Shown here: piece after piece, positions 17,547 to 27,376 of the stretch
Layout of the letters: each line of letters starts with the position of its first letter
How positions within the stretch are numbered: position 1 is the first letter of the stretch
Assembly (NCBI GenBank): GCA_003248395.1
Contig: QFNA01000009.1
Span: forward strand, 1 to 64,000
DNA length: 64,000 nt
Reading direction: 5' to 3'
Source: Citromicrobium sp.
GTDB lineage: Bacteria > Pseudomonadota > Alphaproteobacteria > Sphingomonadales > Sphingomonadaceae
Translations under genes and position numbers: made by a program
Notes under the pieces: generated by a model
Told to the model about the DNA's origin: nothing
Seen by the model: only the letters and a program-made list of their open reading frames with translations
Databases searched by the model: none

Positions 17547-19892
17547 GTGTCCGCGAAGATTCAATTGCTGGCGTCTGCAGGCGCAATTCTGCTTGGTGGA
17601 TGCGCGACGGTTTCGGATGTCCCGCCGACGGCCATGGACACGACGGCGAATGTGCAGGCAGCGGCGCAGCATGAAGTCGTCAAACCCGATGTCCAGCCAG
17701 CATGGGCCCAGGCCGATCCGGAAATGGACCGCTTTCTCGATGATCTGATCGGCAAGATGACGCTGGACGAGAAGGTCGGTCAGCTGACCTTGCTGACGAG
17801 TGACTGGGAATCGACCGGTCCGACGATGCGCGACACCTACAAGCAGGACATTCGCGCTGGTCGGGTCGGTTCGATCTTCAACGCCTATTCGGCGAAATAC
17901 ACACGCGAGCTTCAGGACCTCGCCCAGAAAGAAACGCGTCTGAAGATCCCGATCATGTTCGGCTACGACGTCATCCATGGTCACCGCACGATTTTTCCGA
18001 TCTCGCTAGGCGAAGCGGCGAGCTGGGACATGGATGCCATCGAGAAATCCGCGCGCGTGTCAGCTCAGGAAGCGAGTGCCGAAGGCATTCACTGGACTTT
18101 TTCGCCTATGGTGGACGTGGCGCGCGACCCGCGTTGGGGGCGTGTGTCAGAAGGTGCCGGCGAAGACGTTTATCTCGGTAGTGAAATTGCCCGGGCGCGT
18201 GTGCGCGGGTACCAGGGCGACGACCTCAAGGCCACGGACACTGTACTCGCCACTGTGAAGCACTTTGTCGGCTATGGTGCCGCACAGGCAGGGCGCGACT
18301 ATCACACAGTCGACATTTCCGAACGCACGCTTCGCGACACCTATCTGCCGCCCTTCCGCGCTGCGATAGAGGAAGGTGCCGGGAGCATCATGACGTCGTT
18401 CAACGAGTATGACGGCATCCCTGCAAGCGGCAGCAAGTATCTCCTGACCGACGTCTTGCGAGACGAATGGGGCTTCGACGGATTTGTCGTAACCGATTAC
18501 ACGTCGATCAACGAGATGGTCCCGCACGGTTATGCACGCGACCTCGAACATGCCGGCGAGCTCTCGCTCAACGCTGGGGTGGACATGGACCTGCAGGGCG
18601 CCGTCTTCATGGAGCATCTGTCCAAATCGGTCGCGGAAGGCCGGGTGTCGCAGGCCGCGGTCGATCGCGCGGTTCGCCGCGTGCTGGAAATGAAATATCG
18701 CCTCGGCCTGTTCGAGGATCCCTATCGCTACATCGATGAAGAGCGCGAGAAGGCGACGCTTTACAAGCCCGAATTCCTCGAAGCAGCACGGGACGTCGCG
18801 CGCAAGTCGATGGTGCTGCTCAAGAATGAAGGCGACGTCCTTCCCCTTGTCGCCAATGCGCAGTCGATCGCACTGATCGGTCCTCTCGCCAACAGCAAAC
18901 CCGACATGATCGGCAGTTGGGCTGCAGCCGGCGATCGCGGTACCCGGCCGGTAACGGTCCTGGAGGGCCTGCAGGCACGTGCCGGCGATGGCGTGAAGGT
19001 CAACTACGCAAAGGGCGCGAGCTACGAGTTCGCCGACGCGACAAAGACCGATGGCTTCGCCGAAGCCGTCGCACTGGCGCGGAAATCCGACGTCGTCGTC
19101 GCGGTCATGGGCGAAAAATGGGATATGACCGGTGAAGCTGCCAGCCGGACGAACCTCGACCTGCCGGGCAATCAACAGGCCTTGCTCGAACAATTGGTCG
19201 CGACGGGTAAACCCGTTGTTCTGGTTCTGATGAGCGGGCGCCCAAACACCATCGGCTGGGCCGACGAGAATGTGCCGGCGATCCTCCATGCCTGGTATCC
19301 AGGGACGCAGGGCGGGCACGCAGTCGCAGACGTCTTGCTGGGTGATTATAATCCGTCGGGCAAATTGCCCATGACCTTCCCGCGTGTCGTGGGCCAGGTG
19401 CCGGTTCATTACGACATGAAGAACACCGGTCGGCCTTATACGCCCGATAATCCGCAGCAGAAGTATCTGTCGCGATATCTCAACACGTCCAACGATCCGC
19501 TCTATCGCTTTGGATACGGTCTGAGCTACACTGACTTCAGCTATTCGCAGGTCGCATTGAGCGCTCCGACGCTGGGCGCAGGTGGCAGCATCACGGCGAC
19601 GGCGACGATCACCAACACCGGTGACCGAGTCGGCGAGGAAGTCGTCCAGCTCTACGTTCGCGATCTTGTCGGATCGGTGACCCGCCCCGTGCAGGAGCTG
19701 AAAGGCTTTGAAAAATTGACACTGCAGCCGGGTGAAAGCCGGCAGGTGTCTTTCACACTTAGTCCCGCCGATCTGGCCTTCACGCGTGCCGATATGTCTT
19801 ACGGGTGGGAACCCGGTGAATTCCAGCTTTGGATTGCACCCTCCTCTGGTGCAAGCGCGAACGCTCCTGTCACATTTTCGCTGACGGAGTGA
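17547..19892 (+). CDS. GH3 family beta-glucosidase lipoprotein (BglX-like)
   Basis: The start is set at GTG 17547 because GAGGGGAGGG ends six bases before it and the protein then begins with a lipoprotein signal (LLASAGAILLGGCATVSD). Upstream in-frame ATGs lack a ribosome site. The 781-residue protein has the GH3 barrel (GKMTLDEKVGQLTLL, IPIMFGYDVIHGHRTIFP, WTFSPMVDVARDPRWGR, ATVKHFVGYGA), the nucleophile strand GFDGFVVTDYTSI, the second domain (MVLLKNEGDVLPL) and a C-terminal fibronectin-III-like domain (EVVQLYVRDLVGSVTRPVQE). It removes terminal beta-linked glucose in the periplasm. The sulfatase follows after four bases. Confidence 0.92.
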   Translation: MSAKIQLLASAGAILLGGCATVSDVPPTAMDTTANVQAAAQHEVVKPDVQPAWAQADPEMDRFLDDLIGKMTLDEKVGQLTLLTSDWESTGPTMRDTYKQDIRAGRVGSIFNAYSAKYTRELQDLAQKETRLKIPIMFGYDVIHGHRTIFPISLGEAASWDMDAIEKSARVSAQEASAEGIHWTFSPMVDVARDPRWGRVSEGAGEDVYLGSEIARARVRGYQGDDLKATDTVLATVKHFVGYGAAQAGRDYHTVDISERTLRDTYLPPFRAAIEEGAGSIMTSFNEYDGIPASGSKYLLTDVLRDEWGFDGFVVTDYTSINEMVPHGYARDLEHAGELSLNAGVDMDLQGAVFMEHLSKSVAEGRVSQAAVDRAVRRVLEMKYRLGLFEDPYRYIDEEREKATLYKPEFLEAARDVARKSMVLLKNEGDVLPLVANAQSIALIGPLANSKPDMIGSWAAAGDRGTRPVTVLEGLQARAGDGVKVNYAKGASYEFADATKTDGFAEAVALARKSDVVVAVMGEKWDMTGEAASRTNLDLPGNQQALLEQLVATGKPVVLVLMSGRPNTIGWADENVPAILHAWYPGTQGGHAVADVLLGDYNPSGKLPMTFPRVVGQVPVHYDMKNTGRPYTPDNPQQKYLSRYLNTSNDPLYRFGYGLSYTDFSYSQVALSAPTLGAGGSITATATITNTGDRVGEEVVQLYVRDLVGSVTRPVQELKGFEKLTLQPGESRQVSFTLSPADLAFTRADMSYGWEPGEFQLWIAPSSGASANAPVTFSLTE

Positions 19893-19896
19893 ACGC

Positions 19897-21600
19897 GTGA
19901 GTCTCCCCGGACCGAGCAGCCCCCCACTCCTCGCAACCATCCTGTCGCTTGCGCTGGCTGGTTGCACAACGCTCGGTCCGGCGGAGGCTCAATCGACCCA
20001 TAAGCCCGTCGCTTCGAAACCGACGGCTCAAGTGCGCAAGCGGCCGAATATCATCTTCATCATGTCGGATGACCATGCACAGGCTGCGGTGTCGGCATAT
20101 GGAGAACGGATCGGGCAACTCGCACCGACCCCGAATATCGACCGGATTGCCCGCAATGGTGCCATTTTCGAAAACAGCTTCGTAACGAATTCGCTTTGCG
20201 GACCCAGTCGTGCGACGATGTTGACTGGCCAGTTCAGCCATATGCACGGCTTCACCCAGAATGGTCAGAAGTTCGACAACGCCGCGTGGAATTGGCCGAG
20301 GGAACTTGGCCGGGCGGGCTATGACACGGCGCTGTTCGGCAAATGGCACCTGAATTATTCGCCCGAGGGTGCGGGTATCGGGACCTGGAAGGTCCTCGAC
20401 GATCAGGGCAAATACTATAATCCCGATATCATTTCGCCCGATGGCAAGTCGGTCGTTGAGGGGTATGCGACCGATATCGTAACCGACCACAGCATTGCCT
20501 GGCTCGACAAGGCGCGGGATCCCGCGAAGCCCTTCGCACTCATGATCCATCACAAGGCGCCGCATCGTAATTTCATGCCCGCAATCCGGCATCTGCAGAA
20601 ATACCTGGGAACGGAATTTCCGGTCCCGACCAACTATTTCGACCATTATGATGGTCGGCCTGCGGCAGAAGCGCAGGAAATGAACATCTACCGCGACATG
20701 TACGAGGGCCACGACCTCCACATGACGAAGGAGGTCGGTTCGTCCGAACTGCGTTTCGACCGCTGGCCGGATGATTTTCGCCGCATGACGGAAGAACAGC
20801 GCGACGCGTGGGACGCCGCCATGCAGCGCGACAATGACGCGATGAACGCCGCCGATCTGCAAGGCCGTGATTTGGCGCTCTGGAAATACCAGCGCTACCT
20901 CGACCAGTATCTCGCCACAGTTGCTGCGGTCGACGACAGCGTGGGGCGCGTGCTCGACTGGCTCGAGTCTTCGGGTGAGATGGACAACACCATCGTCGTC
21001 TACACGTCAGACCAAGGGTTTTATCTAGGGGAGCATGGCTGGTTCGACAAACGTTTCATGTATGAACAGTCGATGCGTACTCCACTGGTCGTACAGTATC
21101 CCGGTCGCATAGCACCGGGAACGCGCATCTCCGCCCCGGTCCAGAATGTCGATTATGCGCCCACCTTCATGGACATCGCGGGTCTGGGCAATCGCCAGAT
21201 AATTCAGGGGCGATCGCTCACTCCTCTATTCGACGGGTCATCGCCAGCCGATTGGCGCAAGGACATCTACTACCATTATTACGAATATCCCGGCTTCCAC
21301 TCGGTTCGCGCACATTATGGCATTCGCACAGATCGCTATAAATTGATGCGGTTCTACGGCGATATCGATCAGTGGGAATTCTATGACCTTCAGAGCGATC
21401 CGGATGAAATGCACAACCGGATTGCCGATCCTTCGCAGCAGCAGCTCATCGTCCAGTTGAAGCGGCGTCTGAAATCGCTCCGGACCCAGTATCAGGATAG
21501 CGATGGTCCGGCAGTGGATGCACCACTGGCGTCAGCTCAAGCGATAAGGAAAGGGCGACGTGATGCGGCCGCTGCAGCGGCACATCACGCGCACGATTGA
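19897..21600 (+). CDS. Formylglycine-dependent sulfatase (cysteine type), lipoprotein
   Basis: GTG 19897 starts four bases after the GH3 stop. The 567-residue protein has a lipobox (LSLALAGCTT). It has the type I sulfatase signature: metal-binding KRPNIIFIMSDDHAQAA, the modification site LCGPSRATMLTGQF (C-x-P-S-R, where Cys becomes formylglycine), ALFGKWHLNY, FALMIHHKAPHRNF, VVYTSDQGFYLGEHGWFDKR and YELMRF-like RYKLMRFYGD. It should remove sulfate esters from the polysaccharide, pointing to a marine sulfated glycan. No formylglycine-generating enzyme is in the window, so one must be encoded elsewhere. Confidence 0.9.
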   Translation: MSLPGPSSPPLLATILSLALAGCTTLGPAEAQSTHKPVASKPTAQVRKRPNIIFIMSDDHAQAAVSAYGERIGQLAPTPNIDRIARNGAIFENSFVTNSLCGPSRATMLTGQFSHMHGFTQNGQKFDNAAWNWPRELGRAGYDTALFGKWHLNYSPEGAGIGTWKVLDDQGKYYNPDIISPDGKSVVEGYATDIVTDHSIAWLDKARDPAKPFALMIHHKAPHRNFMPAIRHLQKYLGTEFPVPTNYFDHYDGRPAAEAQEMNIYRDMYEGHDLHMTKEVGSSELRFDRWPDDFRRMTEEQRDAWDAAMQRDNDAMNAADLQGRDLALWKYQRYLDQYLATVAAVDDSVGRVLDWLESSGEMDNTIVVYTSDQGFYLGEHGWFDKRFMYEQSMRTPLVVQYPGRIAPGTRISAPVQNVDYAPTFMDIAGLGNRQIIQGRSLTPLFDGSSPADWRKDIYYHYYEYPGFHSVRAHYGIRTDRYKLMRFYGDIDQWEFYDLQSDPDEMHNRIADPSQQQLIVQLKRRLKSLRTQYQDSDGPAVDAPLASAQAIRKGRRDAAAAAAHHAHD

Positions 21601-21637
21601 ACGAAACTGAAGTGGGCCGAGCCTGTCTGCGTCTTTA

Positions 21638-23577
21638 TTAGCGCGGCTTGATTGACATTGCGAAACCGCCACCGGCTTCCATCACGATTGTGAGTGGCTC
21701 TCCGGCGCGCACATGCCTGACCTCGCGGGTCATTGCAAAACGGTCCGCATCGATCCCGCCTCCCGGACCGTCGCGCCAGATTTCGGCATCATATGTGCCC
21801 TCGGGAAGGAATGACAGGTCGAGCGTCACCGCGCGCCTGGCCGCATCGGTCACACCGCCCAGCCACCAGTCCTTTCCGCCACGACGCTGGCGGGCGACGA
21901 CGGCAAACTCGCCGATCGCGCCATCGAGAACACGTGTTCTCTCCCAATCGACGGGGACTTGCCGGATGAATTCCAGGGCATCGGGTCTCTCCGCATAATT
22001 TTCCGGCAGATCCGCTGCCATCTGCAACGGCGAATAGATCACGACATAGTCTGCGAGCTGCCTTGCCAGCGTATTGGGGATCGGTCGGCCGTCGCGCCCT
22101 TCAAGACTGACGATACCCGGCGTCAGATCGAACGGGCCTGACAGCATGCGCGTGAACAGCAGCGTCGGCTCGTGGTTCGGAGGATTGGGCGGCTCTCCCC
22201 AGGCGTTGTATTCCGTCCCACGCGCGCCCTCCCGGGTCATCAAATTGGGGTAAGTGCGGCGCATGCCCGTATCCTTGATCGGTTCATGGGCATTGATGGC
22301 AATCCGGTGCCGTGCCGCCGACTGCGCTACACGGACGTGATGTCGCGCCATGTACTGGCCGTCGTGCCATTCCCATTGCTCGGTTCCATCGGCATCTTCG
22401 CGCAGAACCATGCCGCCATCCGCGACATACCCCGTCTTTACCGCATGAACATTGTGACCAAGGTAGTAATCAAACGCCGCTTCCAACTGGCGCTCGTACA
22501 GTCCCGCATTTCCGGCGGTTTCATGGTGACCCATGATCTCGACACCACGGCTGCGCGCATAGGCGGCAATCTCGTCCATATCGAAATCGGGATAGGCAGT
22601 CGCGAACTTGAAATTGCGCCCGCTTTCGCTCCACCAGCCCTCGTTCCAGCCTTCCACAAGCACAGAACCGAAACCGTTTCGTGCCGCAAAATCGATATAG
22701 CGAAGCGTGTTTTCCGTCGTCGCGCCGTGCTTGGGGCCAGCATTCCAGCTCCAATTGTCCAGATGCATGCCCCACCAGATGCCGACATACTTGTGCGGCT
22801 TGATCCAGCGCGTGTCCCCGAGCCGGTTTGGCTCGTTGAGGTTGACGATAATGTCCGCCGCCGCATAGAGCGACGGCGCATCCTCCGCGATCAAGCGGCC
22901 TCGTGGATCGCCAAATGCAATCCGTCTGCGCGCCGGAATGTGATGGGGGAATGCGCCGTTCCGACTTCGTTGGCATCGGTATGGTTGTAGAGATATTCGT
23001 AGCGATTCCATTCTCCGCCTGGAATCCACCATGCTTCCGATTTGCCGGCGATCGTGAATTCGGTGAGCTCTTCGTCGATCAGCACCTGCGAGAGCTGTTC
23101 CTGCTCCGGAAATTCGTAGCGGAACCCGATTCCATCGTCGAAGACCCGCACTCGCAAATCGATCCGTCGCTTGGTTTTGCCCTGCTCCAGAATAGGGACG
23201 AGCATCTCGCGATGGACATCGCGCACCAGCCGGTTCTCACCCCACGGCTGCTCCCAGGTGTCGTCATGGCTGGATCGTACCGGCTCTCCCAATACCATGC
23301 CGCTCTGCCATTTGCCTGCGCCCCGCAATTGGAAGCCCAGTTTCGACTCTGCAATGACCGGTTGGCCCGCCCGCTCCACGCGATAGGTGGGAATCTGCTC
23401 GACCGTGGTGAGTATGAAGCAAAGCTGGCCGTCCGGCGAACACTGCACATGCTTGGCGTCGCTTTGCGCATGGGCCGCAACCGGCACTGCGGCGAAAATC
23501 AGCAAGATCGCGAACGCCTTTTTTCGCAATTGCGTGAGCCCGAACAACCGCTTCAAAGTGTCACTCATCTCACCCAT
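21638..23577 (-). pseudogene. GH97 family glycoside hydrolase (SusB-like), disrupted by an internal deletion
   Basis: The N-terminal part (21-aa signal, then VQCSPDGQLCFILTT, WIPGGEWNRYEYLYNHTDA, ITFRRADGLHLAIHEAA) stops at TGA 22891-22893. The rest lies in another frame: LIAEDAPSLYAAADIIVNLN, SWIKP-like RWIKPHKYVGIWWGMHLDN, GSVLVEGWNEGWW, GHHETAGNAGLYERQ, and PLQMAADLPENY. In intact GH97 enzymes about 40-45 residues (the HEAALVDY...PWRTLLIA segment) stand between HEAA and AEDA. They are missing here, so a deletion of about 130 bp caused the frameshift. The catalytic base and acid regions remain downstream. Upstream lies the third LacI operator. Normal family length is about 650-700 residues. 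Confidence 0.8.
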
Positions 23578-24082
23578 TTCTTTCCGCCATCAATGTCGAT
23601 CCGACAGACTGTGAATGACCTCGTCGCGCGATGCAACCGGTTACATTCGACGGCATACGCCATCGCGCGAATGACTTGGAAGCCGAGTGATCTTGCGAGT
23701 GAGTGGTGCCCCATAAAGGACAAAGATGGGCACTCAGATCACTGGAAAATTTTGATCGGACTACCGTGATGTCAAACACGGTTTGCGCTTCCGTGAACTT
23801 CAATGCCTTCAGGCCAAAACTCCTCGTCCAGAGAAGGATATCGGCGACGGATAACTTGAACCCGAATCTAGCCCGAAATGGTCCAGCTTTCAGGTGGCAG
23901 AGCATTATGCCGATCACTTAAAGAGCGGCTTATGAATGTGTCCCGTTTCTTCACTGCAATTTATCGGCCGTTATTAGGGCGCCTGCAGAACTTCTAGCCG
24001 ATCAGCCACCCGATGCGTCAAATTCGACGATCGCGCTGCCGTTGGAATTTGCTATTGCCCTAACTGCGGGTATGATGATTGA
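23578..24082. other. Intergenic region between GH97 and the TetR gene
   Basis: About 500 bases with no convincing gene. It holds the LacI-type operator at 23632-23645, 55 bases upstream of the GH97 start. The rest is lower in GC than the flanks, and the short frames read in it lack ribosome sites and family features. Confidence 0.6.
23632..23645. promoter_or_regulatory. LacI-type operator (TGCAACCGGTTACA)
   Basis: It matches the 11013 operator at 13 of 14 positions, with an identical right half and ACCGGT core. It lies just upstream of the GH97 gene and so ties that unit to the LacI regulon even though the gene is now broken. Confidence 0.75.
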
Positions 24083-24766
24083 ATGAAAAATTCGGGAAGG
24101 CTCGACAAGTCGAGTGAGGGACAATCTGTACCAGTCGTAGCGAAGGGCCGTTATGCCAAGTCCAGCGTAGTCGGCAAGAAGACGACGCGGCGCAAACGAA
24201 GTGGCGACGAGGCACGAGAGGAAAGTATCGTTGCGGCGCGCTCACTCCTGCTTGAAGGCGGACCTGGCGCGGTAACGGTGTCTAATGTCGGGCAACGGGC
24301 TGGCATGTCGCACGGCAACATCATCCATCATTTCGGTTCAGCTGCCGGCCTGCAGGCCTCGCTAATGGGGACGATGGTCGACGATCTTACCGAAGCGCTA
24401 GAGAGCGCGGTCGAGCAGATCAGGGAAGACACCGGTGCACAAAAGAGCGTTGTCGACCAGGTTTTCGACGCGTTTGACAGCGGGGGTGCCGGGCAGCTCG
24501 CAGCGTGGATCGTCTTGGCCAGAGATTTCGAACACTTGGAACCGATCCGCAATGCCGTTCAGTCGTTAGTTGCTGCATTTACCGAAAAGATTTCTGGCCC
24601 TCATGCAGAGGAACGCGTGAAGGGCGCGGTACTTACAATCGCGATTTCAGCATTCGGTGATGCGGTGATTGGTCCGCACCTACGTGAGATGCTCGATCTG
24701 AAGGACGACGAGATGCGCAAGTTGACTTCGAACATGATCCCGCTGCTCATTTCAATGCCGCGTTAG
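24083..24766 (+). CDS. TetR-family transcriptional regulator
   Basis: This 227-residue protein has a basic N-terminal extension (KGRYAKSSVVGKKTTRRKRS) followed by the TetR helix-turn-helix: AREESIVAARSLLLEGGPGA, VTVSNVGQRAGMSHGNIIHHFGSAAGL. The remaining all-helical part is a variable ligand domain. The gene is convergent with the TonB receptor that follows. A candidate TetR-type palindrome occurs upstream of three genes at 27.9-31.4 kb, but a link to this regulator is only inferred from proximity. Confidence 0.8.
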   Translation: MKNSGRLDKSSEGQSVPVVAKGRYAKSSVVGKKTTRRKRSGDEAREESIVAARSLLLEGGPGAVTVSNVGQRAGMSHGNIIHHFGSAAGLQASLMGTMVDDLTEALESAVEQIREDTGAQKSVVDQVFDAFDSGGAGQLAAWIVLARDFEHLEPIRNAVQSLVAAFTEKISGPHAEERVKGAVLTIAISAFGDAVIGPHLREMLDLKDDEMRKLTSNMIPLLISMPR

Positions 24767-24791
24767 CACGCCATAAACACGGGCAGCTGGC

Positions 24792-27194
24792 TCAAAACTG
24801 TGCGGTCACCCCAAATCTGATCGTTCGGCCGAGCGGGTCGAATTCGTCGCGGGTAAAGCCTTCGGTCCTTCCAGCGGATTCGATCGACCTCCTCGTATCG
24901 AACAAGTTCTGGACATCGATGGACAGCTTCAGAGCTTTGAACCAATTGCCATCGTCGCTGATGCCAAGAAACAGCGCGGGCTCGATGAAGAAGCCGACAT
25001 CGAATTCGGTCGAAGGCGGATAGCGATAGGCGACGCCTGCACGCCCATCCACTCTCGCCGCCCCAATCCATGTTCCACTGACACTTCCGCCCAGGCCCTT
25101 ACGGCCGACGTTAAGGTGGAAATTTGCACTGTGGCGGGGCTGCCCAGTTCCTTCGAGCCGATCGATTACGCCCAAACCTTGCGCGAATTCTGTCCTGCTC
25201 TCGAGTTCCCACTGATGCGACAACGATCCGGTTATCGTCCAAGGTGTGAAAGCTGCCGCCATAGAGCTGGCATCCGCACTATTGGGTTGCTGAGTCCAGA
25301 ATAACGACAGGCCATTGGTCAGGCGCTTGGTCCTTTCTGATTCGATATTTATCGGTCGAGCGTCAATAGCGACCAGGCGACCAGCCGAGTCCCGGAACAC
25401 CCGCTCGGGAAATGCGGCTTCGACGTCGGGTGTAAGCGACGGAAAGGAGGCCACTCCCCCGCGCGAAACACTTTGGCGATACCCCAAGTTCAAGGTCAGC
25501 AAATTCTGGTCGAAGGGCGTAGCCGCCAGATCCGCTGAAAAGCGATGCAGGCTTCCGCCTTCGAGACCGGCATTACCACCGAAACGGAACACAGGTCGCA
25601 CATACTCACCAAGCGAGAAGTCGAATATCCGGTTCAGTAACTCTACCCGCGGTGCGTAGAGTTGGTCGTAGGTTGGCTCAGAGTTCTCCCGGGAATAGGA
25701 GGCGCGCAAGTTGAGCAAGGAAGAAGGCGACCAGTCGAGTGCACCGCCGATTCTGTAATTCGCGGCAGCGCCGCTCACTTTGCGGAAAGCGACCGTGCTA
25801 CTGGCGGTCAATTCGCCCAATGCAGAAGGCGCCTCACCAGCCGTGCTGGCGACCGGAAGAGAAAGAGACAGCAACCCGTCGTGCTGCGCGCTGTTCTGCG
25901 CCAAGTCAGCCGAAGCACCCGTTGCGGATGTGAAATTGCTGGAGCGAGTGCGAAAGCGGCTTGCATTCAAGGCAATGCTCGCCCGCACATCGCCGGCAGG
26001 CAAAGTGGCAATCGCGTTGCTCGTAGTAAGCGACAGATTGTAGGTGTCCGTCCTGGAGCTCAGCCCGTCGATCAACAGGTCCGGCGGGACAGTGGCGATT
26101 GCGGGCGTTCCGCCGCTATCGACAATCGCCTGAAGCGTCGTGCTGTCGAAACCCGTTTCCCTGGCTGTCCTTGACCAATTGGCGCTGTAGCGAAGGCCCA
26201 GCGTCGATTGCCAGCCAGCGACAGGTCCGGATAGCGAAACCCCCATACCAAGATTCTCTGACTCCTGAACATTCTCCAGCGCGCCGCCCGGAACAAGAAA
26301 ACCAAGTTCCCCCATGCTCGGTGAACCTGTCGCAAGTGGATGGCCGGGAGGCAGCTTCACCAGTGCCACAGGCAGGCCGATTTTCTGGACACTTTTGCTG
26401 CGGCCTGCAGAGAGATTAGCCGTGGCGGAGAATGTACCGATGGGCCGGGTGACATTGGCATTCACCCCTAAAGATTGCATCGGTGGCAACAGGCTTTCGA
26501 AATCGTCGGGGTCAATTGCCGCGCCGCTCTCGCCCAATGTCTCCACGAGCTGTCGGATCTCCGGGCGTATGGGGAGTGCACGCTCGCTGCGCAGAAGCTC
26601 GGAATCATGCGAGAGATTCGCATCGACATTCCACCTTGTGTCGTGGTCGATCGTGAACCGCCCGACAGTTATCTTGTTACTTGTCCTGCCATCGGCCGTC
26701 GGCAGAGTAGTACCGACTTCCGCATTCCACGTGGCAAATCGTCTCTTGAGTTCCAGATTGACGACGCGCTTTTCCGGCTCGAAGCCATAGGCGGCAGCGG
26801 CCTCTTTCGGAAGGATTGCGATGCGCGCCAGCGCCTCTTTCGGGTAGTCCTCCAGCTCCGCGGGATTGGCAATGCGCTTTCCATTGACGAGAACTTCCGG
26901 CGCCCCCCCCGAACTGTCGATCTGCGGAGCGATGGCGCCTAGCAATTCGCCGATAGTCGTCGCTGCGAATGAATCGATTTCGGTTTCGCCGATTTCGGCT
27001 TCTGCATCGACGTCGGCTTTGCCCCAGCGCCGGCCCTCGACAACGATCGTCCGGGATTCGGGATCTCGATTCTGCTGTCCGGACGAACTTGCAATCTCCA
27101 CGCCATTTTGCTGGGCATGAACCGGGGCACCGGATGCGATTGCCGGGACTAAGACCAAGAGCGAACCGGCGGCCGGAAGTCTTGCCATGGTCAT
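24792..27194 (-). CDS. TonB-dependent receptor, sphingomonad type (about 800 aa)
   Basis: The start is placed at ATG 27194 (MTMARLPAAGSLLVLVPAIA), giving a signal peptide ending near VHAQ; the further upstream ATG lacks these features. The plug reads RTIVVEGRRWGKADVDAEAE, FAATTIGELLGAIAPQID, PEVLVNGKRIANPAELEDY. The barrel ends in FDPLGRTIRFGVTAQF with the terminal Phe. A stretch EALARIAILPKEAAAAYGF marks a subclass common in sphingomonads whose substrates are unknown. It is not next to any transport or enzyme gene that would reveal its ligand. Confidence 0.85.
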   Translation of the reverse strand: MTMARLPAAGSLLVLVPAIASGAPVHAQQNGVEIASSSGQQNRDPESRTIVVEGRRWGKADVDAEAEIGETEIDSFAATTIGELLGAIAPQIDSSGGAPEVLVNGKRIANPAELEDYPKEALARIAILPKEAAAAYGFEPEKRVVNLELKRRFATWNAEVGTTLPTADGRTSNKITVGRFTIDHDTRWNVDANLSHDSELLRSERALPIRPEIRQLVETLGESGAAIDPDDFESLLPPMQSLGVNANVTRPIGTFSATANLSAGRSKSVQKIGLPVALVKLPPGHPLATGSPSMGELGFLVPGGALENVQESENLGMGVSLSGPVAGWQSTLGLRYSANWSRTARETGFDSTTLQAIVDSGGTPAIATVPPDLLIDGLSSRTDTYNLSLTTSNAIATLPAGDVRASIALNASRFRTRSSNFTSATGASADLAQNSAQHDGLLSLSLPVASTAGEAPSALGELTASSTVAFRKVSGAAANYRIGGALDWSPSSLLNLRASYSRENSEPTYDQLYAPRVELLNRIFDFSLGEYVRPVFRFGGNAGLEGGSLHRFSADLAATPFDQNLLTLNLGYRQSVSRGGVASFPSLTPDVEAAFPERVFRDSAGRLVAIDARPINIESERTKRLTNGLSLFWTQQPNSADASSMAAAFTPWTITGSLSHQWELESRTEFAQGLGVIDRLEGTGQPRHSANFHLNVGRKGLGGSVSGTWIGAARVDGRAGVAYRYPPSTEFDVGFFIEPALFLGISDDGNWFKALKLSIDVQNLFDTRRSIESAGRTEGFTRDEFDPLGRTIRFGVTAQF

Positions 27195-27305
27195 GCGGGT
27201 TGGGCGGCTAAGCCGAGATGATATACTCGTACGGTACTGGTTCGGTCTGGTGCGGATAAATCGGCCTCGATCGATCGAAATGGAGTTTGACCAAGCAGGG
27301 TAAAC

Positions 27306-27337
27306 CAAAAAAGGCGCGCGTTGAACGCGCGCCTTTC
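27306..27337 (-). terminator. Rho-independent terminator of the small secreted-protein gene
   Basis: AAGGCGCGCG and CGCGCGCCTT form a GC-rich stem (27311-27335, short TTGAA loop) flanked by an A-run on the left. On the minus strand this gives a hairpin followed by TTTTTT, about 40 bases after the stop at 27377. It may also act weakly in the other direction. Confidence 0.8.
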
Positions 27338-27376
27338 AAGGTTGAGGAGCAAGTTATCTGCTCGCGAGAAATTCGG

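Noticed and set aside
18147..19967. A 606-codon open frame antisense to the GH3 gene
   Set aside because: It is a shadow of a GC-rich gene: the GH3 frame has full family motifs and a ribosome site, while the antisense product matches no fold. The same holds for the long antisense frames over lacI (9959-11350), rsh (6520-7515) and the relaxase (36744-37814).
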